Source: Pseudoflavonifractor sp050943825
Lineage (GTDB): Bacteria > Bacillota > Clostridia > Oscillospirales > Oscillospiraceae
DNA length: 64,000 bases
Assembly (NCBI RefSeq): GCF_050943825.1
Contig: NZ_JBMNPX010000004.1
Coordinates: forward strand, 186,001-250,000
Direction of reading: 5' to 3'
In this document: positions 27,279-34,790 of the stretch, one piece after another
Numbering within the stretch: position 1 is the stretch's first letter
Layout of the letters: each line of letters begins with the position of its first letter
Program-made: the position numbers and the translations under genes
The notes under the pieces: generated by a model
Told to the model about the DNA's origin: nothing
Databases searched by the model: none
What the model saw: the letters and a program-made list of their open reading frames with translations, nothing else

Positions 27279-28430
27279 ATGACTGACATGCTGGAACAGA
27301 AGGTACATCTCCTCTTTGGCCCCGGCAAGCTGGCTGAGCTGGGTCCCCTGGTGGCCGGAAAGGGCTGCAAAAAGGCGCTGGTGGTCTGCGATCCGGGCAT
27401 CGTGGCCGCCGGTATTACAGACAAGGTCTGCCGCGTGCTCTCAGCGTCCGGGGTGGACAGCGTAGTGTACGACAAGGTCAACCCCGAGCCCTCCCACACC
27501 GTTCCCGATGAGGGCATCGGCTTCTTCAACGCCCAGGGCTGCGACGTGGTCATCGGCGTGGGCGGCGGCAGCAGCATGGACTGCGCCAAGTCCATCAACC
27601 TGCTACGGTACAACGAGGGCCCCATCCTCCGCTTTGCCGGGCCCAACGTACCCATGAACCTCTCCCCCGGACTCTTCCTGGTGGCCACCACCGCGGGCAC
27701 GGGCAGCGAGGTATCCGACGGACTGGTGATGAGCAGCGACGACCACATGAAGCACGGCTGTCTGGCCGTGAACGCCATGGCGGAGTACGCCATTGTGGAC
27801 CCGGAGCTGATGGTGACCATGCCCCCCGTTCTCACCGCCGCCACCGGCCTGGACGCCTTCTCCCACGCCTGTGAGGGCTACACCACCAACATCGCCACTC
27901 CCGCCACCGATCACCTGGTGGAGGCGGTGATGCGTACGGTGGCAGAGTGGCTCCCGGCGGCGGTGGCAGACGGCAAAAATGTGGAGGCCCGCACCCACAT
28001 GGCCATTGCCTCCACGCTGGGCGGCTGGATGCTGGTCCAGGCCCACACCAATGCCGGGCACTCCGTGGCCCACCTTATCGGCTCCTATTTCGGCATCCCC
28101 CACGGCGAGGCCTGCGCCTACGCCACCCCCTGGATTCTGGAGTTCAACGCCCCCGCCCTGCCGGAAAAGGTCCGCTGGGTTGGACTGCTGCTGGGCGCCT
28201 CCTTCTCCGGACAGGAGACACCAGAGGAGATCGGAGCCAAAACCCGGGACGCCTTCCTCAACTTCCGGGATGAAGTGCTCCAGCTCCCGCCTGCCTCCCG
28301 CTATGCCCCGGACAGATCCCTTTTCCCGGCTGTGGCCCAGGGAATTGTGGAGGAGATGTTCCAGATGTTCCAGCCCCGCCCCATGACCACAGCAGATGCC
28401 CTGGACATTCTGGAAAAAATATTCGCCTGA
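27279..28430 (+). CDS. Iron-containing alcohol dehydrogenase
   Basis: This 383-residue protein is a paralogue of the enzyme at 8686-9834. The nucleotide site is GVGGGSSMDCAKSIN (near residue 91) and the metal-binding segments are GLDAFSHACEGY (near 192) and HTNAGHSVAHLIGSYFGIPHG (near 255-275). It is the last gene of the 18407-28430 operon, before a strong terminator. It would reduce part of the aldehyde to alcohol with the NADH made by the acylating dehydrogenase, or oxidise an alcohol precursor to the aldehyde. Confidence 0.93.
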   Translation: MTDMLEQKVHLLFGPGKLAELGPLVAGKGCKKALVVCDPGIVAAGITDKVCRVLSASGVDSVVYDKVNPEPSHTVPDEGIGFFNAQGCDVVIGVGGGSSMDCAKSINLLRYNEGPILRFAGPNVPMNLSPGLFLVATTAGTGSEVSDGLVMSSDDHMKHGCLAVNAMAEYAIVDPELMVTMPPVLTAATGLDAFSHACEGYTTNIATPATDHLVEAVMRTVAEWLPAAVADGKNVEARTHMAIASTLGGWMLVQAHTNAGHSVAHLIGSYFGIPHGEACAYATPWILEFNAPALPEKVRWVGLLLGASFSGQETPEEIGAKTRDAFLNFRDEVLQLPPASRYAPDRSLFPAVAQGIVEEMFQMFQPRPMTTADALDILEKIFA

Positions 28431-28440
28431 ACCATAGTGC

Positions 28441-28479
28441 GTGGGTCCGGCCCTTCAGCAGGGCCGGACCCACATTTTT
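28441..28479 (+). terminator. Terminator of the catabolic operon
   Basis: GTGGGTCCGGCCC (28441-28453) pairs with 28461-28473 over a seven-base loop and is followed by ATTTTT. It ends the operon ten bases after the alcohol dehydrogenase stop. Confidence 0.92.
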
Positions 28480-28497
28480 CTCCCTGCGGTCCGCGCT

Positions 28498-29115
28498 CTA
28501 TCTTTTGTCAGGTTTTTTCCCTACCGCTGCAGTCCACACGCCTCTGGTATGAAGTTCCGCCTGTACAAAGCCCGCCTGCTCCAGTGCCGCCCGCAGCTGG
28601 GTCGGGGTATAGATGGTCATGCCGGAACAGTACCTGCTCCACTTTTCTCCCTTGGCCGGGTCGCTCATTTCCGTCACCAGCAGCACATGGCCGCCAGGCC
28701 GGAGAATCCGCCTTATCTCTCCAAGTCCACCGGTCAAATCCGGCCAGAAGTAGACGGTCTCCACCGCAGTCGCCACATCGTAACTCTCATTCTCAAAGGG
28801 GAGCGCCATCACATCTCCATGTTCCACCCGGCAGCGTCCGCCCAGATAGCGGACGTTGACCTGACGGCTGACCTCCACGCTCTGGGGAGCGTAATCCACG
28901 CCGTCTACCCGGCTGTGGGGACAGCGCTTGAGCAGCCGGGCAATATTTCCCCCGCCGCCGCAGCCTACATCCAGAATCCTGCCGCCCTCCGGCCAGCAAA
29001 TCCGGTCAAAGGCCCAATTTGCCACCGCGCCATGGCCGCAGTTCATGCCCTTCAGCACCAGTCGGCCAAACCGGCCCGCAGGCTTTTTGCAGTTCTCCAT
29101 AAAACGTTCCAGCAT
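28498..29115 (-). CDS. Class I SAM-dependent methyltransferase
   Basis: This 205-residue protein has the methyltransferase motif I ILDVGCGGGGNIARLL (near residue 47), an acidic residue after it in VDGVDYAPQSVE (near 70), and EHGDVMALPF (near 97). It is UbiE/Methyltransf_11-like, with FWPDLTGGLGEIRRILRPGG (near 123). It starts behind AAAGGAG. The substrate is unknown. The gene stands alone, with a promoter overlapping an inverted repeat, so it may be repressed by a specific signal. Confidence 0.88.
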   Translation of the reverse strand: MLERFMENCKKPAGRFGRLVLKGMNCGHGAVANWAFDRICWPEGGRILDVGCGGGGNIARLLKRCPHSRVDGVDYAPQSVEVSRQVNVRYLGGRCRVEHGDVMALPFENESYDVATAVETVYFWPDLTGGLGEIRRILRPGGHVLLVTEMSDPAKGEKWSRYCSGMTIYTPTQLRAALEQAGFVQAELHTRGVWTAAVGKKPDKR

Positions 29116-29134
29116 AACAGTCTCCTTTCTTTTA

Positions 29135-29182
29135 GTTAGCCTTAGCTAACCATATTGTACACTATTTTCTCTACGGCTGCAA
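29135..29182 (-). promoter_or_regulatory. Promoter with operator-like repeat before the methyltransferase
   Basis: On the minus strand TTGCAG (29177-29182) and TACAAT (29154-29159) are 17 bases apart. Immediately downstream, at the expected start of transcription, lies GTTAGC-CTTA-GCTAAC (29135-29150). The repeated TTAG/CTAA half sites resemble DtxR/MntR-type metal boxes, which is only a suggestion. Confidence 0.5.
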
Positions 29183-29288
29183 TACCTGTCTCCGGCGGCT
29201 CTGTGTCCCTCCCGGTCCGCTCCGCATAGAATGGACTGCGGCCCTGCCCCCACGGCGGACAGGACCTGCCGGAAAGGAGGCGCATCCC

Positions 29289-29501
29289 ATGAACAATCTC
29301 CTTCAGAAGCGGCTTGCCAGTCTCTTGTGTGTAAAAAGCATTGTAACCCTGGTCATGGCAGCTGTATTTGCCTTCTCCGTCCTCACCGACCGTATCTCGG
29401 GAAAGGACTTTCTGACCGTGTTTTCCGTCATCATCGCCTTTTACTTCGGTACCCAGAGCGAGCGGCTCAACGGTATGCTGGGCAAGGAACAGGATGGCTG
29501 A
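29289..29501 (+). CDS. Small membrane protein of unknown function
   Basis: This 70-residue protein starts behind AAAGGAGG. It has two hydrophobic segments (SIVTLVMAAVFAFSVL, residues 17-32, and FLTVFSVIIAFYFGT, residues 41-55) and a charged tail. Similar short two-helix proteins occur as lone genes and in prophage or conjugative modules in clostridia, sometimes called holin-like, but no phage genes are near. A GC-rich hairpin follows it. I cannot assign a function. Confidence 0.7.
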   Translation: MNNLLQKRLASLLCVKSIVTLVMAAVFAFSVLTDRISGKDFLTVFSVIIAFYFGTQSERLNGMLGKEQDG

Positions 29502-29528
29502 GCGCCCCAGTCGCTTCGGATAAGACAG

Positions 29529-29560
29529 AAAGCGGGTCCGCCCTGTGGCGGACCCGCTTT
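29529..29560. terminator. GC-rich hairpin after the small membrane protein gene
   Basis: AAAGCGGGTCCGCC (29529-29542) pairs with 29547-29560 over a CTGT loop. There is no long T-run, so it is a weak or Rho-assisted terminator candidate. Confidence 0.65.
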
Positions 29561-29703
29561 CCTGTGTGTGTAAGAAAAGAGAGGGAGGAGGGAAAACTTC
29601 TGTCATCTGCTGACACTAAGAGAATACCATGTTTCACGGCCGAATTATTGACTATTTTTTAAAGAACTTGTGAACAATTTGAAAACAAGCAGGACAGAAC
29701 CGC

Positions 29704-30207
29704 TCAAAATCGGTTAAGCGGTACCGATCCGTCGTCCTCGCCCTTTTCAATGGCCCTCACCACGGCGTAATACCCATAGCTGTCGTTGACCTTGATATAA
29801 AACCGGTCACCCACCCGCTTGCCCAGCAGGGCGGAGCCCACCGGGGACTCCTTGCTGATGCGGCCGTGAAGCGCGTCCTGCCGCATGGTGGTCACCACCT
29901 GATAGGTCTCAGTCTCGTCGTCCTCCTCCAGGTAGACGGTCACCTTGTCGTAAAGTCCCACTGTGTCAGGCGCGGCCTGATCAGAGATCACCACGGCGGT
30001 GCGGATCATGTTCTCCAGAAACCGGATACGGCTCTCATTGCGGTTTTTCTCCTGCTTGGCCGCCTTGTACTCAAAGTTCTCACTCAGGTCACCGAAGCCT
30101 CTGGCCTCCTTCACCGCCTCCAGCAGCTGGGGCCGCAGGGTAATCCGCCGGTAATCCAATTCCTCCCGCATGAGCTGGAGGTCCTTCGGTGTCAGTTCGT
30201 TGTGCAT
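29704..30207 (-). CDS. GreA/GreB family transcription elongation factor
   Basis: This 167-residue protein has the Gre layout. An N-terminal coiled coil carries GDLSENFEYKAAKQEK (near residue 39), whose acidic tip residues insert into RNA polymerase to stimulate cleavage of backtracked RNA. A C-terminal FKBP-like domain follows (SPVGSALLGKRVGD, near 121). It has a near-ideal promoter upstream. It may be a second Gre paralogue, since the coding sequence is more divergent than typical GreA. Confidence 0.9.
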   Translation of the reverse strand: MHNELTPKDLQLMREELDYRRITLRPQLLEAVKEARGFGDLSENFEYKAAKQEKNRNESRIRFLENMIRTAVVISDQAAPDTVGLYDKVTVYLEEDDETETYQVVTTMRQDALHGRISKESPVGSALLGKRVGDRFYIKVNDSYGYYAVVRAIEKGEDDGSVPLNRF

Positions 30208-30265
30208 TTTGCCGCTTCCTTTTCTGTTTTTTACGCCTACAGGGCGTATTTTCTTCGTGCCTCAC

Positions 30266-30294
30266 ATTATAGCACACCCCTTGTCCGGGGTCAA
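30266..30294 (-). promoter_or_regulatory. Promoter of the gre gene
   Basis: On the minus strand TTGACC (30289-30294) and TATAAT (30266-30271) are 17 bases apart, close to the sigma-A consensus. Transcription would start about 50 bases before the ATG. Confidence 0.8.
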
Positions 30295-30312
30295 AGCAGC
30301 TTTTCCGTCAAA

Positions 30313-30343
30313 AAAAGAGCTCCTCGCAGTGAGGAGCTCTTTT
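30313..30343 (-). terminator. Terminator of pyrB
   Basis: AAAAGAGCTCCTC (30313-30325) pairs with 30331-30343 over GCAGT. On the minus strand a T6 run follows. It lies five bases after the pyrB stop. Confidence 0.92.
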
Positions 30344-30348
30344 CTCTC

Positions 30349-31413
30349 TTATACCAGCTGGGCGTCGCAGAAGGCGCAGCAGTCCACGCCGCCGTTCTTC
30401 TTCACCAGAGGGGGGAGGTAGTGGTCGGTCTGGGTGATGCAGTTGGGGTTGTGGCACACCGGCTGGGTGCCGATCTCCACCACGCCGGGGTTCATACGGG
30501 GCTGGTTGGCCAGCTCAATGAGGAGGGACATGCGGGCAAACATGCCGTACCGGGCCTGCTCGAAGTAGACCGCCCGGGGGTCGTCATCCACGTCGATGGC
30601 GATCTCGTCCACACGGGGCAGGGGATGCATCACCAGCAGATCCTTCCGGGCCCGCTCCAGCTTGCTGCGGGTGAGGACGTAGATGCCCTTGTTGCGCTCG
30701 TACTCCAGGGGGTCCACAAAGCGCTCCCGCTGGATACGGGTCATGTAGAGCACATCCAGCTGGGGCATAACGGTCTCCAGACCGGTGACCTCCACGAACC
30801 ACATGCCGTTCTCCCGCATGAAGGCCCGCATATACTCAGGCACTGCCAGCTCACGGGGGGAGATGAGGTAGAACTTGATGTCCTTGAACTTGGCCATGGC
30901 CTTGATCAGGGAGTGGACGGTGCGGCCGTTCTTCAGGTCGCCGCACAGGCCCACGGACAGGCCGTCCACGCTGCCGTGGAGCCGGGTGATGGTGGTCAGG
31001 TCCGCCATGGTCTGGGTGGGATGCATATGCCCGCCGTCGCCGGCGTTGATCACCGGAACATCGGAGTACAGAGAAGCCGCCTTGGCCGCGCCCTCGCGGG
31101 GATTACGCATCACTACCACGTCGGCGTAGCCGGAGACCATCTTGATGGTGTCCTTCAGCGTCTCGCCCTTGGCAGTAGAGGTGGACTTGGGATCGGCAAA
31201 GCCGAACACCGAGCCTCCCACCCGGAGCATAGCCGTCTGGAAAGAGAAATTGGTCCGGGTGGAGGGCTCATAAAAGAGGCTCGCCATCACCTTTCCCTTA
31301 CAGGCGTCCATATAATCGGCGGGGTGGTCGATAATGTCGCTGCACCGCTTATACAGTGCGTCCCACTCCTCCCGAGGCAAATCACCAAAATCAATCAGAT
31401 GCCGCATGCCCAT
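30349..31413 (-). CDS. pyrB: Aspartate carbamoyltransferase with C-terminal zinc-binding tail
   Basis: This 354-residue protein has the carbamoyl-phosphate motif FYEPSTRTNFSF (residues 47-58), STAKGETLKDT (near 80), GDGGHMHPTQTMAD (near 124) and the aspartate-binding MHPLPRVDEI (near 262). It makes carbamoyl-aspartate in pyrimidine synthesis. About 45 residues beyond the usual PyrB end carry CHNPNC and CCAFC, the Cys-x4-Cys and Cys-x2-Cys pattern of the zinc domain of the regulatory chain PyrI. The nucleotide-binding part of PyrI is absent. The protein therefore looks like PyrB fused to only the PyrI zinc module. Confidence 0.93.
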   Translation of the reverse strand: MGMRHLIDFGDLPREEWDALYKRCSDIIDHPADYMDACKGKVMASLFYEPSTRTNFSFQTAMLRVGGSVFGFADPKSTSTAKGETLKDTIKMVSGYADVVVMRNPREGAAKAASLYSDVPVINAGDGGHMHPTQTMADLTTITRLHGSVDGLSVGLCGDLKNGRTVHSLIKAMAKFKDIKFYLISPRELAVPEYMRAFMRENGMWFVEVTGLETVMPQLDVLYMTRIQRERFVDPLEYERNKGIYVLTRSKLERARKDLLVMHPLPRVDEIAIDVDDDPRAVYFEQARYGMFARMSLLIELANQPRMNPGVVEIGTQPVCHNPNCITQTDHYLPPLVKKNGGVDCCAFCDAQLV

Positions 31414-31622
31414 CTTCCCCCATTTTATTTTTTCGGATTATAATATCATATTTTCATCCTTTGGGCAAGGAGTGTCTTCACTAATTTCTGTCTTTTTTCT
31501 CTCCTTTGTCTGTCGAACTCCACTGACCATCGGGACGGCCCATTTTTTGTCAGAAAATGCCCGCATGTTTTGTGCCATTTCTCCCAATGCTAAAGGCAAT
31601 TCAGTCTTTCGGAGGCGGCGCT

Positions 31623-32183
31623 ATGGCGGAGTGGTTCTGGTATTTTGTTCTGTACAGCTTTATAGGATTTGTGCTGGAGGTGCTCTTTGCCCGGGCCACA
31701 GTCAATCCCAAGCGGGATCGGAAGTGTCACCTCTTTCTCCCCCTCTGCCCGGTGTACGGCCTGGGTGCGGTGCTCATCCTGCTGCTGCCCCCGGCCGTTC
31801 TGTCCAATCCCCTGCTGCTGTTTTTCTGCGGCGCACTGGCAGCCACCGCCGCCGAGTATGTCATGGCAGTTGTCTACCATTACGCCGCCAGGGTGGATTT
31901 CTGGGATTACAGCCATCTGCCCCTTCATCTGGGCGGCCGGGTGTGCCTGCTCTTCTCCGGTCTGTGGGGTCTGCTGGCCCTGGGGCTTATGAGCCTGATC
32001 CAGCCCTGGGCGTCCGTGCTTATCCCCGCCATTCCCGGCTGGGTCACCCTCCCTGCCGCCGTGCTGCTGGCCGCTGACGCCGCCCTCACCTTCTATGTAC
32101 TCCGGCGGACCCGCACCACCGACGCCCTCCGGTGGTACCTCCGCCTGGGTGGAGGACGAAAACGGGAGGAGCAGGCCTCGTGA
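31623..32183 (+). CDS. Putative ABC-transporter-type membrane protein (PF06541 family)
   Basis: I chose the ATG at 31623 (186 residues), nine bases after GGAGG. The protein has about five membrane segments and opens with WFWYFVLYSFIGFVLEVLFA, typical of the family annotated as putative ABC transporter permease (CmpB-like). Family members lack an obvious ATPase partner and have no proven function. No ATPase gene is adjacent here. It converges with the anti-sigma gene across a shared terminator. Confidence 0.8.
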   Translation: MAEWFWYFVLYSFIGFVLEVLFARATVNPKRDRKCHLFLPLCPVYGLGAVLILLLPPAVLSNPLLLFFCGALAATAAEYVMAVVYHYAARVDFWDYSHLPLHLGGRVCLLFSGLWGLLALGLMSLIQPWASVLIPAIPGWVTLPAAVLLAADAALTFYVLRRTRTTDALRWYLRLGGGRKREEQAS

Positions 32184-32188
32184 CACAA

Positions 32189-32220
32189 AAACAGCCGGGC
32201 GCTTTTGCGCCCGGCTGTTT
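32189..32220. terminator. Convergent-gene terminator
   Basis: AAACAGCCGGGCGC (32189-32202) pairs with 32207-32220 over TTTT. A-rich sequence lies before it and TTT ends the stem, so it can serve both converging genes. Confidence 0.85.
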
Positions 32221-32236
32221 CGCTTGCAGCAGATAT

Positions 32237-34009
32237 TCAGCTGTTCTCAGGGACTGCGGTGATGGAGTCCACCATCTGTTTGGCCTCATCCAGGGTAAAG
32301 CTGCCGCTGATGGAGCCCTCCATATTGCCGCTCTTCCAGGCCACAGTGCGCCATTCGCCGTTGGTCATGATGTAATAGGTGACATCGTTGTGGACATACT
32401 CGGTCACCGGCTCGTCATCCTTCATATAGACCGTGGTGCGGCCGTCGTCACCTTTCTCAAGCAGGCTGAGGTGGAGCATGAGGTATTCCTCGTCCCGTAC
32501 ATAGACGGTATCAAACTCCACGCTGCTGAACAGCTCAACTGCTTCGGATTCCTCCGGCACAAAGCCCTCCGGCACCCAGGACGGAGCCAGACCGGCGTCC
32601 AGGCCGTAATCCTCCAGCGCGTCGGCCATGCTGTCGTAGTACTGATACTCCGGCTCGATGACCTGGCCGCTGCTCTCCTCTTCGGGGCGCTCCGGCGACC
32701 AGCGTGGGATGGAGTCCACCATCCGCTTGGTCTCCGCCAGGGTCAGGTCACCGCTGATATAGCCTGAGACATGCCCCGCCTGCCAGGCGGCCACATGTCC
32801 GCTGCCGCAGGTGTAGAGCCTGAATTCCACGCCGTTGTGAACGTAGCACACCGGTTCGCCCGTAATCCCTTCAAAGACAGGCGCTGTGATTGCACCGGCA
32901 TCATCCCACCACTCCAGATGGACGGTCAGGGACTGCTCCGTATCGCTGTTGTCATAGACGGTGTGAACTGTAGTGACTCTGCTGTCATAGCCGCTGTTCC
33001 CAGCGCTGATATCGCACTTCTCAAAGCCGGCGGGCCGCCAGGTGGGGGCCATGCGGGCATCCAGGTTGTGGGGCGTCAGCATGGACTGGATGCTGTTGCC
33101 CAGGGGCACGTAGTCCTGGCTGGGAGCCAGATACACCCGCTCGCCCTCCGGCCGTGTGACGGATCGGACCAGTGCTTTGGCCGTCTCTTCGTCCAGATCG
33201 CCCCACAGCTCAGCCGTGAAGTCCTCACGATTCCACAGGACGCTGACCGTGCCGTCTCCCTGATCCATAATATAATAAGAGGTGCCGTCACAGACATACT
33301 GTTCCGTGTCCCGCTCACCTGCCGCGGCAAAAGAGACGGACGCGCTTTCCAGGTCATAGCGGACAATCTCCATGGAGTAGCCCTTGCCTGTGCTGTCCTC
33401 CCAGTCCGCCGTAATCAGGGTGGACTGCATCTCCTGGGACACCTGCGCCCGCTCGGTCAGAGTGCCGAAGCCCTCCGCCTCGCCCGGCATCCAGTTGGGA
33501 GCCAGGGGTGCGGTAATGCTGTTGGCATCCAGCGCGGCCTGAAGGCTGGTATAGGTTCCGGTCACCGCCGCATCGCTCACCGCGGTGTTACCTGCGCCGG
33601 GGAACCAGAACTCCTCCCGGCCCCATTTGGCGAAGAAGCCCAGCACGTCAATACCAGCGGCTTGACAGACCAGCAGACAGCTGGCCGCCGTCACAGCCGC
33701 TACAGCGGCGATACGGGCAGCAAGCCGGCGTCTCCGGGGGCTGCGCACTGTGGGGAGCACCTTTAATTCGGGCTGCTCCTGCCCGGCGTCACTGTTTCCC
33801 CGGATCAGATCCTTGTGCTTCTCACGGAAGGTTTTCAGTGCCTCCTCCGCGTCAAACTCGGATGCCTCCGGCTCCAGGTCCTCCATGGCAGCCAGGCAGC
33901 GATCCACAATTGCAGGGTCAAATTCTTCCTCCTCCATCTGATCCAGATAGTCGGAGAGAGCCTCAGTCTGTTCGTCCAGCTCCATGTCATTCCACCGATG
34001 TTCAGGCAT
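32237..34009 (-). CDS. Membrane-anchored anti-sigma-like protein with three DUF4367-type repeats
   Basis: This 590-residue protein has an acidic cytoplasmic N-terminus, then RRRRLAARIAAVAAVTAASC and a single membrane helix near residues 95-118. Three external repeats of about 130 residues follow, each opening with a pattern such as LAPNWMPGEAEGF, MAPTWRPAGFEKC or LAPSWVPEGFVPE and closing near a conserved VDSI or VRSV. These match the DUF4367 family, commonly fused to sigma regulators. It lies directly downstream of the ECF sigma gene, so it probably binds and restrains that factor while sensing an envelope signal. The triplication is unusual. Confidence 0.82.
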   Translation of the reverse strand: MPEHRWNDMELDEQTEALSDYLDQMEEEEFDPAIVDRCLAAMEDLEPEASEFDAEEALKTFREKHKDLIRGNSDAGQEQPELKVLPTVRSPRRRRLAARIAAVAAVTAASCLLVCQAAGIDVLGFFAKWGREEFWFPGAGNTAVSDAAVTGTYTSLQAALDANSITAPLAPNWMPGEAEGFGTLTERAQVSQEMQSTLITADWEDSTGKGYSMEIVRYDLESASVSFAAAGERDTEQYVCDGTSYYIMDQGDGTVSVLWNREDFTAELWGDLDEETAKALVRSVTRPEGERVYLAPSQDYVPLGNSIQSMLTPHNLDARMAPTWRPAGFEKCDISAGNSGYDSRVTTVHTVYDNSDTEQSLTVHLEWWDDAGAITAPVFEGITGEPVCYVHNGVEFRLYTCGSGHVAAWQAGHVSGYISGDLTLAETKRMVDSIPRWSPERPEEESSGQVIEPEYQYYDSMADALEDYGLDAGLAPSWVPEGFVPEESEAVELFSSVEFDTVYVRDEEYLMLHLSLLEKGDDGRTTVYMKDDEPVTEYVHNDVTYYIMTNGEWRTVAWKSGNMEGSISGSFTLDEAKQMVDSITAVPENS

Positions 34010-34028
34010 CCTTGTTCACCTCCTCCTT

Positions 34029-34070
34029 ATCGTCCGTAAAAACGGACGATAAAAGCGCCATATGGCGCTT
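34029..34070. repeat. Two hairpins between the sigma and anti-sigma genes
   Basis: ATCGTCCGT (34029-34037) pairs with ACGGACGAT (34042-34050), next to the 18-base palindrome AAGCGCCAT/ATGGCGCTT (34053-34070). On the minus strand the second element ends just before AAGGAGGAGG of the anti-sigma gene. The arrangement is like that upstream of dctQ. Confidence 0.72.
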
Positions 34071-34099
34071 TCCGCGCCCCTTTCATTAGAAATATCGCA

Positions 34100-34615
34100 T
34101 CACGGCGGCATTTCGTTACAAGGCGTCAGAATTTTTTTATTTTTTTCCATCAGTTCCCTGCACCGTCCCCTGGCCCGGAAGAGCCTGGTACGGGAATTGA
34201 GCTCCGAGATACCCAGTTTCCGGGCAATCTCCTCGTGGCTCAGCTCATCCTCGTAGTAGAGAAGCAGAATCTCCCTCTCCCGGGGCGTCAGGCCCTCGGG
34301 CAGGCAGTCCGTCAGAGCGTCCTCCTCATGCTGGGGTGCGGCCAGGTCAAAGTCCTGCTCCAACGGCACTTCCATCCGGTTCCGGGCCGCCCGCACCTCG
34401 GTGAGGATCAGGTGCTGGAGGGTCTTCCACAGCCAGCCCGCCGGGTTGGGATGGTCCACTACCTCCGCCTGCTTGCGCAGCAGCAATACAAAAGCGTCCT
34501 CCACCAGCTCCTCGGCGATCTCCATCCGCCGCAGCTGGGCGTAGGCGTACCGCACCATTTTGGGCGCGTTGAGCCGGTAGAGGTCGGTAAACCACTGGTC
34601 CATATTCTGTTGCAC
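34100..34615 (-). CDS. ECF-type RNA polymerase sigma factor
   Basis: This 171-residue protein has sigma region 2 (YRLNAPKMVRYAYAQLRRME, then AEELVEDAFVLLLRKQ) and region 4 (LTPREREILLLYYEDELSHE, then EIARKLGISELNSRTRLFRA). There is no region 3, as in ECF factors. The best start is a GTG at 34613-34615 or an internal ATG four codons later. It is co-transcribed with the membrane anti-sigma-like gene, which begins 90 bases later. Confidence 0.88.
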   Translation of the reverse strand: MQQNMDQWFTDLYRLNAPKMVRYAYAQLRRMEIAEELVEDAFVLLLRKQAEVVDHPNPAGWLWKTLQHLILTEVRAARNRMEVPLEQDFDLAAPQHEEDALTDCLPEGLTPREREILLLYYEDELSHEEIARKLGISELNSRTRLFRARGRCRELMEKNKKILTPCNEMPP

Positions 34616-34725
34616 CGGTCAGCACGCCCCCTTCCTGCAAAACGCTTATTTTCACAGTTATGTTAATGATAGCAAATTTCCCAACAGGATGCAAGTCATG
34701 GCGTTTTTTGCTGGTATTGGGTAAC

Positions 34726-34765
34726 AAAAAGGGCAGGCCAGCTATCCGGCAGGCCTGCCCTTTTT
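34726..34765. terminator. Terminator of ilvD
   Basis: AAAAAGGGCAGGCC (34726-34739) pairs with GGCCTGCCCTTTTT (34752-34765) across a 12-base loop. T-runs lie within both arms, so it works in either direction. It lies 25 bases after the ilvD stop. Confidence 0.85.
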
Positions 34766-34790
34766 CTGTTCTCTTTTACCGGCAGTGCGG

